Numbered from the stretch's first letter, positions 45,299 to 55,055 are shown. The stretch: 64,000 bases of DNA from an uncultured Prevotella sp. (GCA_938028745.1 CALIZL010000036.1:33573-97572), one strand, 5' to 3'. Program-made: numbers and translations. The notes: generated by a model not told the origin, from the sequence alone.

Positions 45299-46930
45299 TT
45301 ATTCGGTGTATTTAGGAAACCATTTCATTTGCCTTACGGCCTCTTGTGCGTTGTTTATTTTCTTTTTCGTGATGCCTTGCTGTATGGCGTTTTGAGCCAC
45401 AACGATGGCAAGGTGCTCCGAAAATTCTGTTAGCTTATCTACAGGTGGAAGTACCGCAGCGCCGGGTTGGTCGGGGTTTACAATGCCACCCAGGGCGTGA
45501 GCGGCTGCCGAAAGCAGTGTTTGGTTCACCACCTTAGCTGTTGAAGCGATAACGCCCAGTCCTAGTCCTGGGTACATTAGTGCATTGTTGGCTTGTCCGA
45601 TATTGTAGGTTACGCCCTTATATTCAACTGGTGCGCTTGGTATACCAGTTGCAATAAGCGCACGCCCGTCGGTCCATCGTATAAGATCTTCGGCTTTAGC
45701 TTCAGCTAGTTCGGTGGGGTTAGACAGTGGAAATATGATGGGACGTTTTACTGCCGTTGCCATTTCTTTAACCACCTCCTCACTGAATTTTCCTGGTTGG
45801 GTAGATGTTCCGATGAGAACTGATGGATGAACGGCCTTAACAGCGTTGTAAAGAGCTGAAAGCGATGAGCTGTCTTCAAATTCAGAGCGTTGCCTTACGA
45901 AAGGTTTCTGAGCCTCTGTTAAGTCGTTCGTATCTTCAAATAGCAAACCTTGTTTGTCTACTAGGTAGATATGTTTACGGGCATCTTCTTCCGAAAGACC
46001 TTGTTGCATAAACTCTTCGAAGATTTGATGAGCAATGCCAGCACCAGCAGTCCCAGCTCCGAATATCATAACTTTTTGGTCGGTATATTTCTCCTTCGAG
46101 ATGTTCAGAGCGCCTAATATGCCAGCTAATGCAACAATGCCCGTCCCTTGAATGTCGTCGTTAAAGGTGGTAATCTTTTCTTGATACTTCTCTAGTATGG
46201 CTGCAGCGTTAGGTCGGCCGAAGTCTTCCCAGTGCAAATATAAGTGTGGAAATAGTTTTTCGGCTGTTGTTACGAATTTGTCAACGAAGTCGTAATAGGC
46301 TTGTCCTCTAACTCGTTCGTGCCTGTTGCCAAGGTAAAGCGGGTTGTCAAGCAGTTGTTTGTTATTTGTTCCCACGTCGAGAACCAGTGGCAGCACATTG
46401 TCTGGATTAATGCCAGCGGCGGCCGTGTATACCATTAGTTTGCCAATAGATATGGCAACGCCATTCACGCCCCAGTCTCCGATACCTAAGATAGCTTCGG
46501 CATCGGTAACCACGATCAGGCGAATGTCGCGTCCGCCAGCAGCGTTTATGAGAGATGTTTCGATGTCTTCGGGATGGTCTATTGACAAAAATCCGGCGTC
46601 TTGTGGTTTCATGAACAGCTCGTCGTATTGGCGAATGGCATCCGCCACAATGGGGTCGTAGACGATAGGCATAAATTCTACCACGTGTTGTGCCATTAGG
46701 GCGTAGAAAAGAATGCGGTTGGTGTTGAAAAGTGTCATCAGGTAGATGCGCTTTTCTTGGTCGTTTGCCTTTTTGCAGCATTGGTTGTAAGTGCGTTCTA
46801 CCTGCTCTTCTAGTGTCTGCACGATAGGTGGAAGTGTACCTGTTAGATTCAAAGCCTTGCGCTCTTCCATTGTGAACGCCGTACCCTTATTAAGAAAAGG
46901 GTTGTTTAGGATTTCTTGGGCTGTCTTCAT
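45299..46930 (-). CDS. NAD-dependent malic enzyme
   Basis: A 543-residue decarboxylating malate dehydrogenase converting malate to pyruvate and CO2. Motifs: YDPIVADAI, the NAD-domain LGIGDWGVNGVAISIGKLMVY, LPLVLDVGTNNKQLL, FNDDIQGTGIVALAGI, FGAGTAGAGIAHQ and FPLSNPTELAEA. Length and motifs fit the MaeA/SfcA (or malolactic) branch rather than the MaeB fusion with phosphotransacetylase. Malolactic activity cannot be excluded from sequence alone. The unusually long gap upstream (46931-47350) is shared with the divergent nhaD. Confidence 0.92.
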   Translation of the reverse strand: MKTAQEILNNPFLNKGTAFTMEERKALNLTGTLPPIVQTLEEQVERTYNQCCKKANDQEKRIYLMTLFNTNRILFYALMAQHVVEFMPIVYDPIVADAIRQYDELFMKPQDAGFLSIDHPEDIETSLINAAGGRDIRLIVVTDAEAILGIGDWGVNGVAISIGKLMVYTAAAGINPDNVLPLVLDVGTNNKQLLDNPLYLGNRHERVRGQAYYDFVDKFVTTAEKLFPHLYLHWEDFGRPNAAAILEKYQEKITTFNDDIQGTGIVALAGILGALNISKEKYTDQKVMIFGAGTAGAGIAHQIFEEFMQQGLSEEDARKHIYLVDKQGLLFEDTNDLTEAQKPFVRQRSEFEDSSSLSALYNAVKAVHPSVLIGTSTQPGKFSEEVVKEMATAVKRPIIFPLSNPTELAEAKAEDLIRWTDGRALIATGIPSAPVEYKGVTYNIGQANNALMYPGLGLGVIASTAKVVNQTLLSAAAHALGGIVNPDQPGAAVLPPVDKLTEFSEHLAIVVAQNAIQQGITKKKINNAQEAVRQMKWFPKYTE

Positions 46931-47169
46931 AAAGCATTGTTTTACTTGTTAATTGATATGTTGGAGTATGTCCTGTAAATACTTCTTTGTGTATGTGGTC
47001 TTACGGTCCTTCCCTTCTTCATTTTCATTACTCCTTTTTCTCGGCTTACATTTTTTGTTGTCATCCTATATCTTCTTGTCCAGTGAACAATATTATGTCT
47101 AGGGCGTAAATATATATTGGGGGGGTAAACTGCATTTGTTATCGCTGCATCGTTTCCAAAACGTAATTG

Positions 47170-47177
47170 CAAAAATA
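47170..47177 (-). promoter_or_regulatory. -7 element for the malic enzyme gene
   Basis: TATTTTTG on the minus strand, about 240 bases before the start codon. The rest of the gap 46931-47300 shows no gene. Confidence 0.4.
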
Positions 47178-47303
47178 GTGTTTTTTTGCTATGTAGATGT
47201 TGCTTTTACAACAATTAATACGACGATAATGTTAGAAATCTAACTTTCTTTGAAATAGATGTGACAAAATCGGGTGTACGTTTTCTATTATCAATATAAT
47301 TGC

Positions 47304-47311
47304 TAACTTTG
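47304..47311 (+). promoter_or_regulatory. -7 element for nhaD
   Basis: TAACTTTG, 39 bases before the ATG at 47351; it excludes the in-frame TTG at 47300 as a start. Confidence 0.6.
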
Positions 47312-47350
47312 CAAATTATAAATGTTATATCTAAAAACAATAGTAGGGAA

Positions 47351-48706
47351 ATGACTTCATTGACATTGGCAATCGTCGTTGTCTTCATTATGGGCTATCT
47401 TTGCATTGCCCTCGAAAGCTTGACGAAGGTGAACAAGGCGCCTGTGGCGCTCTTGATGTGTGTGGCTTGCTGGACGCTTTTCATGGTTAATCCATCCGAA
47501 TTTGTGTTGCCTGGCATGCCCGAATTGACTGGTAACGCCGCTGGCATACTGGCGCATGTGGGCGAAAGCCTAAGAGAACATTTGGGCGAAACGGCCGAAA
47601 CGCTGTTCTTCCTCATGGGTGCGATGACCATCGTGGAGGTTGTTGACACCAATGGCGGGTTCAACTTCGTGCGCGATTCCATACAGACGCACAGCAAGCG
47701 CGGACTGTTGTGGCGCATTGCCTTTATGACTTTCTTCCTGTCGGCCATCCTCGACAACCTTACAACGAGCATCGTGATGATTATGGTGTTGCGCAAACTC
47801 GTGGCCGACAAGCAAGACCGCATGGTGTATGCCGCATTGGTGATTATCGCTGCCAATTCGGGAGGTGCTTTCTCGCCCATCGGCGACGTAACCACCATCA
47901 TGCTTTGGATTGCTGGCTCTATCACCACGGTTGGCGTAATAACCGAGATTTTGGTGCCTTCGTTGGTGTCGATGTTGGTTCCCGCTTTCATCATGCAGTA
48001 TATGTTGAAAGGCAAACTGCCAGCAATGGCCGCATCGGCAGAAGACAGCACGTTGGCCTTTACACGCGTGCAACGCCGCATTATTTTCTTCCTTGGTGTT
48101 GGCGGACTGATGTTTGTTCCCATCTTCCGCTACCTTACCGACCTGCCCCCCTACATGGGTATATTGCTTGTGCTGGGCGTTTTGTGGACTGCCACTGAGA
48201 TTTTCCACCGCAGAATGCATTTGGGCGAAGACTCGATGTCGGCTCGCGTCATCGCCTTGCTGCGCAAGATAGACATGGGCACCATCCTTTTCTTCCTGGG
48301 TATCTTGATGGCGGTGGGCTGCTTGGCAGAGATTGGCGTGCTTACGGCTATGGGACGTGGATTGGAAAGCATCAGCGGTGGCAACCATTACTTGGTAACG
48401 GGCATCATCGGTGTGCTTTCTAGCATTGTAGATAACGTTCCGCTCGTGGCAGGATGTATGGGTATGTACCCCATTGCACCAACCGGCGACATGGCCGTAG
48501 ACGGCATTTTCTGGCAGCTGTTGGCCTATTGTGCTGGCGTTGGTGGCTCGATGCTCATCATTGGCAGTGCGGCTGGCGTTGTGGTGATGGGCTTAGAGAA
48601 GATTACCTTTGGCTGGTACATGAAACGTATTACGTGGGTGGCTTTCGTTGGATACCTTGCCGGCATCTTAGTTTATTGGGTAGAACGCATGTTGTTCTTC
48701 GATTGA
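47351..48706 (+). CDS. nhaD: Na+/H+ antiporter NhaD
   Basis: A 451-residue inner-membrane antiporter with about 12 hydrophobic segments. NhaD-type motifs include FLSAILDNLTTSIVMIMVL, IIAANSGGAFSPIGDVTTIM and a later SSIVDNVPLVAGCMGMYPI, which carry the polar residues for ion exchange. It exports Na+ (or Li+) in exchange for protons. The first ATG (47351) follows a promoter element; no signal peptide is needed. It is transcribed divergently from the malic enzyme gene. Confidence 0.93.
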   Translation: MTSLTLAIVVVFIMGYLCIALESLTKVNKAPVALLMCVACWTLFMVNPSEFVLPGMPELTGNAAGILAHVGESLREHLGETAETLFFLMGAMTIVEVVDTNGGFNFVRDSIQTHSKRGLLWRIAFMTFFLSAILDNLTTSIVMIMVLRKLVADKQDRMVYAALVIIAANSGGAFSPIGDVTTIMLWIAGSITTVGVITEILVPSLVSMLVPAFIMQYMLKGKLPAMAASAEDSTLAFTRVQRRIIFFLGVGGLMFVPIFRYLTDLPPYMGILLVLGVLWTATEIFHRRMHLGEDSMSARVIALLRKIDMGTILFFLGILMAVGCLAEIGVLTAMGRGLESISGGNHYLVTGIIGVLSSIVDNVPLVAGCMGMYPIAPTGDMAVDGIFWQLLAYCAGVGGSMLIIGSAAGVVVMGLEKITFGWYMKRITWVAFVGYLAGILVYWVERMLFFD

Positions 48707-48768
48707 TAGAAACCTAAGCCAATAGATAAACGGGCCAATCGGGTTGGTTTGATTGGTCTGATAGGGGT

Positions 48769-48801
48769 CCGACTAGTCCGAATATTAATCCGACTAGTCG
48801 G
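48769..48801 (+). terminator. Terminator after nhaD
   Basis: CCGACTAGTC (48769-48778) pairs with GACTAGTCGG (48792-48801), followed by TTTT. The right arm is itself the palindrome CCGACTAGTCGG. Confidence 0.75.
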
Positions 48802-48835
48802 GCTTTTCTTTGATACATAACAAATTCTCTCACAG

Positions 48836-49411
48836 ATGATAACAATAGAACAAGCGCAAGTAAGTCAAGCCTCAGACATCGCACGCCTTATCATGGAGGC
48901 GATGAACCACGAATGTTGCCTGTATTTTGCAGGCGAAGAGCATGGGCTGTCGGGTTTTCATCAGCTGATGACCGATTTGGTGTGTCGCGCTGACAGCCAA
49001 TATAGCTACCTCAACACGCTTGTGGCCCTCAACGCTCAACGCGAAGTGATTGGCGTTTGCACGTCTTACGATGGTGCCGAGTTGCATCAACGGCGTACGG
49101 CCTTTGTACAAGGTTGCCTAGCGCGCTTTAATCGCGACTTCGGCAATATGGACGACGAGACGGCAGCAGGCGAATTGTATGTAGACAGTTTGGCAGTAGA
49201 TGTGCGTTATCGGGGTAAGGGCATTGCCAAGGCACTGTTAAGGGCTACCATAGAAAAGGGCAAGCAACTGCAATTGCCTGCCGTTGGTCTGCTTGTTGAC
49301 AAAGGGAACCCCAAGGCCGAAAGGCTATACACTAGCGTTGGCTTTCAATATGTGGATGATAACCAGTGGGGAGGGCATGGCATGAGGCATTTGCAGTATG
49401 TTTTAGGGTAG
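48836..49411 (+). CDS. GNAT-family N-acetyltransferase
   Basis: A 191-residue acetyltransferase. The acetyl-CoA motif A is LAVDVRYRGKGIAKALL, followed by VGLLVDKGNPKAERLYTSVGF (motif B, in part). The N-terminal part contains an insertion rich in Cys and His (NHECCLYFAGEEHG). The substrate is unknown. It is followed by repeat arrays and the convergent DUF4435 gene. Confidence 0.85.
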   Translation: MITIEQAQVSQASDIARLIMEAMNHECCLYFAGEEHGLSGFHQLMTDLVCRADSQYSYLNTLVALNAQREVIGVCTSYDGAELHQRRTAFVQGCLARFNRDFGNMDDETAAGELYVDSLAVDVRYRGKGIAKALLRATIEKGKQLQLPAVGLLVDKGNPKAERLYTSVGFQYVDDNQWGGHGMRHLQYVLG

Positions 49412-49690
49412 AGTAGTAAGTAGTAAAGGTAGTAAGTAGTAAGTAGTAAGTAGTAAGTAGTAAGTGGTAAGTAGTTAAGTAGTAAGGAGTTCTTTTTAGG
49501 AGTTAAGGAGTTAAGGAGTTAAGGAGTTAAGGAGTTAAGCCAATAGCTTTGGGATTAACGGCAGCATTTTATACTTCTTGTCAACTTGTCAATTCATCAA
49601 CTCATCAACTTGTCAACTTGTCAACAACTCATCAACTCATCAACTCGTCAACTGGTCAACTGGTTAACTCGTTAACTTGTCCACTCATTA
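49412..49690. repeat. Composite repeat block (AGTAGTAA, GGAGTTAA, GTCAACTT units)
   Basis: AGTAGTAAG repeats (to about 49490), then GGAGTTAA repeats, a linker AAGCCAATAGCTTTG, then about 120 bases of GTCAACTTGTCAAC-type units that run into the DUF4435 stop codon. Confidence 0.85.
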
Positions 49691-50704
49691 GCTCGTCACC
49701 TGTTTTTCACTCTTCTCTAAAAACTCCTCCACGTCTTTCTTTATTTGTAGGAATGGAACAGCATCCACATACACCTTACTCTTCTTCAACATTGGCGCCA
49801 TGTCTGCCACACTATGGGCATAAGATGCCAGCTCGTTTCGCATCTGTGTGGAATGCACGCTTTGCTGACGGATTTCTATTTCGCGTTCGCGCACAAGATA
49901 TTCGCACACGCGCATAAGCATAGGGATTACAAGCGTGTCGGCCAGATGATGACCTTGTATATATAAATAGGTAGTGTCGGGTGTAACGCCCAACCTAAGC
50001 AAGTCGGCTTTCACCTCGTTCCAGCTAGCTTTGGCGTTGGGATGACGTTGGCGCAGTTGTCGCAGCTTGTGGTCAACCCTGCTTTGCAGTTTACCTAACT
50101 GTTCTTCGGTACGATGAAACGAAAACCTGCCGAAGTCTATCATTCTGTTAAAGTCGGTGATTGTAAATTCGCCATAACGCCCCATGCGATAGTGCCAAAT
50201 GTTCCAAACAAAGAGTGGGAACACAATACGCGAGTAACGCGCAAAGAAGTCGGGGAAGTCGAAAACAAAATGGTCGTTCAGTGTGGCGGCTACGCACACT
50301 TCGTGCAATCCGCCTGCGAAACATTGCAGGTTCTCGATGGAGTAGGCGTAGGTGTGGAACACGAAGGGGTTGTTCAGTATGGCTTTCGAAAGTGGCGATG
50401 CCCCTTGCAGCAGGTAGTCGTAGTCGGCATCCACACAGGCTATCATGTCGTTGCCCACTTTTTCGCCAATCAAACTCATCAGCGCGGCTTTCTTTCCCCG
50501 CTCCAACTTGTTTTCTTTCGAAGGCAACATCACTTCGAAATATCGGTTAGCGTTTTCAAAACTGCTCAACACCGTGCGCCAAAAGAATATGTCGTCGTAG
50601 CTTTCAACATAGGCCACGATGCGCCTGCGCGCCCTTTTGGGCGTCATTCTGTTGGCTGCCTCGAAGTACGAAGACGATAAGTGTTCTTTTAGGCCTTTGG
50701 GCAT
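49688..50704 (-). CDS. DUF4435 (TOPRIM-like) protein
   Basis: A 338-residue protein with TOPRIM-type acidic residues: Glu34 in VAYVESYDDIFFW and Asp92-x-Asp94 in MIACVDADYDYLL. This is the DUF4435 pattern found in AriB of PARIS antiphage systems and in OLD-family nucleases. The C-terminal half is helical with basic residues. Its partner ATPase gene is 216 bases upstream on the same strand, separated by tandem repeats. It probably cuts or binds nucleic acid under control of that ATPase. Confidence 0.82.
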   Translation of the reverse strand: MPKGLKEHLSSSYFEAANRMTPKRARRRIVAYVESYDDIFFWRTVLSSFENANRYFEVMLPSKENKLERGKKAALMSLIGEKVGNDMIACVDADYDYLLQGASPLSKAILNNPFVFHTYAYSIENLQCFAGGLHEVCVAATLNDHFVFDFPDFFARYSRIVFPLFVWNIWHYRMGRYGEFTITDFNRMIDFGRFSFHRTEEQLGKLQSRVDHKLRQLRQRHPNAKASWNEVKADLLRLGVTPDTTYLYIQGHHLADTLVIPMLMRVCEYLVREREIEIRQQSVHSTQMRNELASYAHSVADMAPMLKKSKVYVDAVPFLQIKKDVEEFLEKSEKQVTS

Positions 50705-50920
50705 GGAGAAGTATGTTTTAAAGGTGAAAAAGTGAAAGGGTGAAAAGGTGAAAAGATGGCTTCGCCTCTTAACTTGTTAGTTCGCAACCTTATCAGCTTG
50801 TTAACTTGCCAACTTGCCAACTTGTGAACTTGCCAACTTGTTAACTTGTGAACTCATTAACCAGTCAACTCGTCAACTTGTGAACTCGTCAACTCGTCCG
50901 TTTGTCCATCCGCCAGCTTT
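50705..50920. repeat. Repeat block between the DUF4435 and ATPase genes
   Basis: GGTGAAAA units (50715-50757), a linker GATGGCTTCGCC, then TTAACTTGCCAACTTG-type units to about 50905. Confidence 0.85.
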
Positions 50921-51739
50921 CTATTCCACCGTAATATCGCTTACTTCAGTCACCCTGTCCATCCATCCGTCCATTATTACGGCCGGACTATGCGTAGTGA
51001 GGATTATCTGCACATTGGGGTTAAGCTGCAAAATAAGGTCGATAAGCTGTTTTTGCCATTCGATGTGCATGCTCACTTCGGGTTCGTCCATAAACAGAAC
51101 GAAAGGTAGGCGGTCTTCAACCAACACCGTAAGCAGCACCACCAACAACTGTTTTTCGCCACTAGACAGTTGGTAAGGTTGCAGCGTTTCGCCAATCTGC
51201 GAGAAACGCACTTCGTTCTCGGTGCGTATGATGGTCTTTCCCGTTTCGGCAAACAAGCGGTCAATCATGTCTTGAAATATGCGCTTGGGCTCGTTGTGAG
51301 CTTGAGCCACACGTGCCGCATCGGGCGCACCACTTTGTAGGGCTTGTATGATGCGGTTGCCGATGTCTACCTGGTAATCCAAATATCGGCGTTGCAGCTG
51401 ATAGAGTTGAAAGTCCAGTTCGGTAGTGATGCTCAGCCCCAATTTGGCGATAATCTCGGCGTTGAGCAACGGGCGGTCGAACGAGCGGATGATGTCGTAG
51501 CGTATGCACGTGGCATCTTCGGGCTCCATCGTTATGTGCACGCCCTTTACATGGCATTGGTTGGCGTCTCCTCCCTTGGGCAAACACTTCACCACTCGGT
51601 TTAGAATAGTACTCTTACCCATGCCGTTCACACCGCTCAGTACGTTCACTTGCTTGTGCAGTCGCCACACAATGTGCCGCGTTCCGCTCCATAGCGAGTC
51701 TATCTCTATCTCTTTGATGTAGTCAGCATATTTCTCCAT
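50921..51739 (-). CDS. AAA/ABC-type ATPase paired with DUF4435
   Basis: A 272-residue ATPase of the SMC/OLD kind: Walker A GVNGMGKST (36-44), signature LSSGEKQLLVVLL (near 190), Walker B FVLFMDEPEVSMH and H-loop ILTTHSPAV. It has no TOPRIM domain of its own; this is supplied by the DUF4435 protein. It is much shorter than AriA of characterised PARIS systems and lacks a long coiled coil. The pair may be a small PARIS/OLD relative or a conserved Bacteroidota housekeeping pair. Confidence 0.85.
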   Translation of the reverse strand: MEKYADYIKEIEIDSLWSGTRHIVWRLHKQVNVLSGVNGMGKSTILNRVVKCLPKGGDANQCHVKGVHITMEPEDATCIRYDIIRSFDRPLLNAEIIAKLGLSITTELDFQLYQLQRRYLDYQVDIGNRIIQALQSGAPDAARVAQAHNEPKRIFQDMIDRLFAETGKTIIRTENEVRFSQIGETLQPYQLSSGEKQLLVVLLTVLVEDRLPFVLFMDEPEVSMHIEWQKQLIDLILQLNPNVQIILTTHSPAVIMDGWMDRVTEVSDITVE

Positions 51740-51922
51740 GTGGGCTTGTTGTTATGGCCTTCGTCCGTATCGCTTGTGCGGTGGCAGACTTGCGGCCTGT
51801 TGAACTTTTACGCTTCTCTATCAGTGCGAGTTCAGAAGAATGGCTATGCCACTTGAAAACGGCGACAAAACTATTCGTAAGAACCTGCCTTACAAATGTA
51901 CGCATTTTATTCTAAATTTGAG

Positions 51923-51930
51923 TAACTTTG
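51923..51930 (+). promoter_or_regulatory. -7 element for the EamA gene
   Basis: TAACTTTG, 24 bases before the ATG at 51954. Confidence 0.6.
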
Positions 51931-51953
51931 CACCATAAAAACTAAAAGAAGAT

Positions 51954-52976
51954 ATGGATAAAGCACACATCGGCGAAAGTTCGTCCACTTCGCCTAGTGA
52001 ACAAACGCACAGCGTGATGCAGGATAACGCACAAAAAGACATTGGCCAACCCCCTAGCAGCAACGGTGGCGCACCGCCTTTGCAGGCTCATGCGGCCATG
52101 TTCCTAGCCTGTTTGTTTTGGGGATTGATGGCTCCTTTGGGCAAAGATGCCATGAACCACGGCATCGATGGCATCACGATGGTGTCGTTTAGGGTGGCAG
52201 GGGGGACGGCATTGTTTTGGCTTACGTCGCTTTTCACCCGTAAAGAGCATGTGCCGCGCAAAGATGTGTTGCGCTTTGCGGGTGCGGCCGTCTTCGGATT
52301 GGTATGCAACCAATGTTGTTTCACCATCGGACTTAGCCTCACTTCGCCCATCAATGCCAGCATCGTAACCACCTCGATGCCTATCTTTGCGATGGTTTTC
52401 TCGGCCATCATCCTAAAAGAACCCATCACGGGGAAGAAGGCCACGGGCGTGTTGATGGGTTGTAGTGGTGCATTGATACTTATCCTTACTAGCGCGGCAG
52501 CCACAAACCGCGTGCAAGGCGACATTCGTGGCGACCTGCTTTGCCTTGCGGCGCAGTTTTCTTACTCCTTTTATCTCTCGCTTTTCAATCCCCTTGTGCG
52601 TCGCTATTCGGTGATAACGGTCAGCAAGTGGATGTTCTTTTGGGCCACGTTGTTGCTCTTGCCTTTTACCGGAGCGCATGTTGCTGCTCTGCCTTGGGCA
52701 CAAATAGGGGGCATTACGTGGCTCGAAACCGCCTACGTGGTGGTGATTTGCACCTTTGTTTGCTATTGCCTCATCATGGTTGGGCAGAAAACACTTCGCC
52801 CCACGGTGGTTAGTATCTACAATTATGTGCAGCCCATCGTGTCGGTATCGGTTAGTGTGCTGATGGGTATCGGCGTGTTGAAGTGGGCGCAGGGCTTGGC
52901 TATCATCTTGGTGTTTGGTGGTGTGTGGCTTGTAACCAAGTCGAAGAGCAAGCGAGACATGGAGAAAGGAGGTTAA
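51954..52976 (+). CDS. EamA-family (DMT) transporter
   Basis: A 340-residue inner-membrane protein with about ten hydrophobic helices in two EamA repeats (about 45-185 and 195-330). Helices include FLACLFWGLMAPLGKDAM and the repeat-2 counterpart PTVVSIYNYVQPIVSVSVSV. The first 40 residues are hydrophilic and Ser/Gln-rich, longer than usual. The likely role is export of metabolites or amino acids; the substrate is unknown. Confidence 0.88.
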   Translation: MDKAHIGESSSTSPSEQTHSVMQDNAQKDIGQPPSSNGGAPPLQAHAAMFLACLFWGLMAPLGKDAMNHGIDGITMVSFRVAGGTALFWLTSLFTRKEHVPRKDVLRFAGAAVFGLVCNQCCFTIGLSLTSPINASIVTTSMPIFAMVFSAIILKEPITGKKATGVLMGCSGALILILTSAAATNRVQGDIRGDLLCLAAQFSYSFYLSLFNPLVRRYSVITVSKWMFFWATLLLLPFTGAHVAALPWAQIGGITWLETAYVVVICTFVCYCLIMVGQKTLRPTVVSIYNYVQPIVSVSVSVLMGIGVLKWAQGLAIILVFGGVWLVTKSKSKRDMEKGG

Positions 52977-53069
52977 TGGCCTCGCCCCCATCCCCCTCTC
53001 TAAGGGGAGAGGGGAGTGGTAGGTCTGGTGGATTGAGAGCAGATAGGCAGCATATCTGCATAGCAGTCT

Positions 53070-54035
53070 TTAACTTAACACCAAAGAACTTATTCCTTTA
53101 ATGATGTCGTCAAGCTGGCCTTTATAAATTAGTCCGTCAACATATTCCGTAGGAATAGTGCCATATCCAAACTTAGCACCCAGAATGGCGCAAGCCACAG
53201 CCGCGTTCGTGTCGGCATCTCCGCCTGCCCTTACGATGGCTAAAAGTCCATCTGCAAACGATTTGGCGTGCCAATACGCCCATAGGCCTGCGGCTAAACA
53301 GCGTAAGGTGTACCCAACAGAGCTTTTATCTTGTAGTTCTAACACTCGAATGTCGATGTCCATCGATAGGTCTACGTACTCGATAATCCTATTGTCGTAT
53401 TTCCTGGCCAAGTCTATTATTTGGTGATAAGACAGGCCTTTGCCTTCGTAAACCAAGCTATGTATCAGCAAAGACACGATAACGCACGAACCAACGCAGC
53501 GCAGGTCGTAGTGTGTTAGCCTGCAAATATTTGCTGCACACACTTCTACTTCCTTGGGAAACAAGCCAACAACCGATGTTCGCATCAGTCCTCCGTTAGC
53601 TGCCGCACTGCAATGGCTCATCTCCCAAATTTTCTTAGACACCTCAAAAGGTTTTTCTACGTAGTCTCCAAAGAGTAAAACCTTATGTGTGGTTTCGCCA
53701 ATGCCCATCGGACAGCCATCCGCCCAATGCTTAAAGTTTTGGGCAATAGTTGTCAGATTAACTCCTTCATCCTTGACAACGGCATTGGCAATGCACAGCA
53801 TCATGTCGGTGTCGTCGGTCCAATCGCCTATTTTCCACCTTTTACGATGATGGTCTTGAAAGATGTCACTATAATGGGTAATGCCATTGGGATATTTCAA
53901 GGCCATTTCTTCGTCTGTCATTCCCTCTGTACCCAAGCCCAGTGCGTCGCCAATGGCTTGACCATAGATGGTTCCTTCTAATCTATCAACAAGCGTTTCA
54001 TTATTGTTGGCTTGCTCTAAACCATGATTTTTCAT
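53070..54035 (-). CDS. ADP-ribosylglycohydrolase family protein
   Basis: A 321-residue hydrolase of the DraG/ARH fold that removes ADP-ribose from proteins or small molecules. Metal-site motifs: GQAIGDALG with a following Glu, WTDDTDMM, and AGGDADTNAAVACAILGAKFG near the C-terminus. Many Bacteroidota carry one. No ADP-ribosyltransferase is adjacent. A TACATTTG promoter element lies at 54171-54178. Confidence 0.92.
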   Translation of the reverse strand: MKNHGLEQANNNETLVDRLEGTIYGQAIGDALGLGTEGMTDEEMALKYPNGITHYSDIFQDHHRKRWKIGDWTDDTDMMLCIANAVVKDEGVNLTTIAQNFKHWADGCPMGIGETTHKVLLFGDYVEKPFEVSKKIWEMSHCSAAANGGLMRTSVVGLFPKEVEVCAANICRLTHYDLRCVGSCVIVSLLIHSLVYEGKGLSYHQIIDLARKYDNRIIEYVDLSMDIDIRVLELQDKSSVGYTLRCLAAGLWAYWHAKSFADGLLAIVRAGGDADTNAAVACAILGAKFGYGTIPTEYVDGLIYKGQLDDIIKGISSLVLS

Positions 54036-54170
54036 TATTTGTTCGAGTTTTATAAATTATGAATGTCACTAGTGTCGAATTGTTTTTCATCACCGACACG
54101 TGCTTTTGGTGTTTGAATCTTACTACTTGCATTATCATGCGGAGTGCAGACCTTGTGCAAAAGAACACTG

Positions 54171-54178
54171 CAAATGTA
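54171..54178 (-). promoter_or_regulatory. -7 element for the ADP-ribosylglycohydrolase gene
   Basis: TACATTTG on the minus strand, about 136 bases before the start codon. Confidence 0.5.
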
Positions 54179-54234
54179 CGAAAAGTTGAGGTTATTTGTG
54201 GGCTGCATCACGTTTCTGCACGCAAATAAATGCT

Positions 54235-54242
54235 TATCTTTG
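54235..54242 (+). promoter_or_regulatory. Orphan -7 element
   Basis: TATCTTTG on the plus strand, pointing into an 800-base stretch without a gene (54243-55055) made of repeats and A+T-rich sequence. Confidence 0.35.
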
Positions 54243-54295
54243 TTAGTTCTTCACAACTTTAAATGACTTAGATATAGCAATAATATCAATTCAAC

Positions 54296-54350
54296 TCACA
54301 ACCTCACCAACCTCACAACCTCATCAACTCACCAACTCATCAACTTACGA
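54296..54350. repeat. Short CACAACCTCACCAACTCA-type repeats
   Basis: Degenerate units related to the GTCAACTT family; about 55 bases. Confidence 0.6.
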
Positions 54351-54665
54351 TAAATTTTACAAATTGCACTCTGCTTGCCACCCCATTCTAGCGAAAAAAA
54401 TGGCTTCAAAGCAGGCAAATCGATGCTATTTCAGCCTTTTACGTTTCTTCTTTTTGTCCTTTTTTGCGAACATTACGTGCATTTAGTATCACTTTGCCTT
54501 TCTAGATGGTTGCCTAATTGTTGTTTTTCACTCCCCCAATAACGCACTTTTAGCCCCTAAAACTCCACTTTTTAATGTGTATTTTGCTCTTTTTAGCCAT
54601 GTTTTTAATGGTTCGAAATGGTTTTGTCTATACAATTGCGGTGAATATTTATGCTTATCGACTCG

Positions 54666-54795
54666 CATTTATCAGCATTTTGCCTTGCGTTTAGCACCAA
54701 AATGCCTTGCGTTTAGCACCAAAACACACTGCGTTTAGCGGCATATTGCACTGCGTTTAGCACCAAAATGCACTACATTTAGCAGCAAATAGCCC
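54666..54795. repeat. 22-bp tandem array (TTTAGCACCAAAATGC type), copy 2
   Basis: Six units, ending in the same degenerate TTTAGCAGCAAATAGCCC as the array at 24671-24772. It lies about 330 bases upstream of cysK. Confidence 0.85.
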
Positions 54796-55055
54796 AATAA
54801 CTGGTGTAAATCGCGGTTTTATGCAATGTACATTCATTTTGTATGCACTCACAACTACCCCCTTTTCGCCTCGAAACCAACTTTCACGAGAATTGGATTT
54901 TTGCGGTCGGGTGGGCGGTTGGTGGCTGAAAATGGCACTCATAATGTTAAAAAATGTGCTGAAATTTTTACATGGGATGGGAGAAAGTACTGCCTTCACG
55001 CATTTCTGTACCCCTATTCTCTCTTGTGTTAGGCAAATATACCACACTTATGCGA

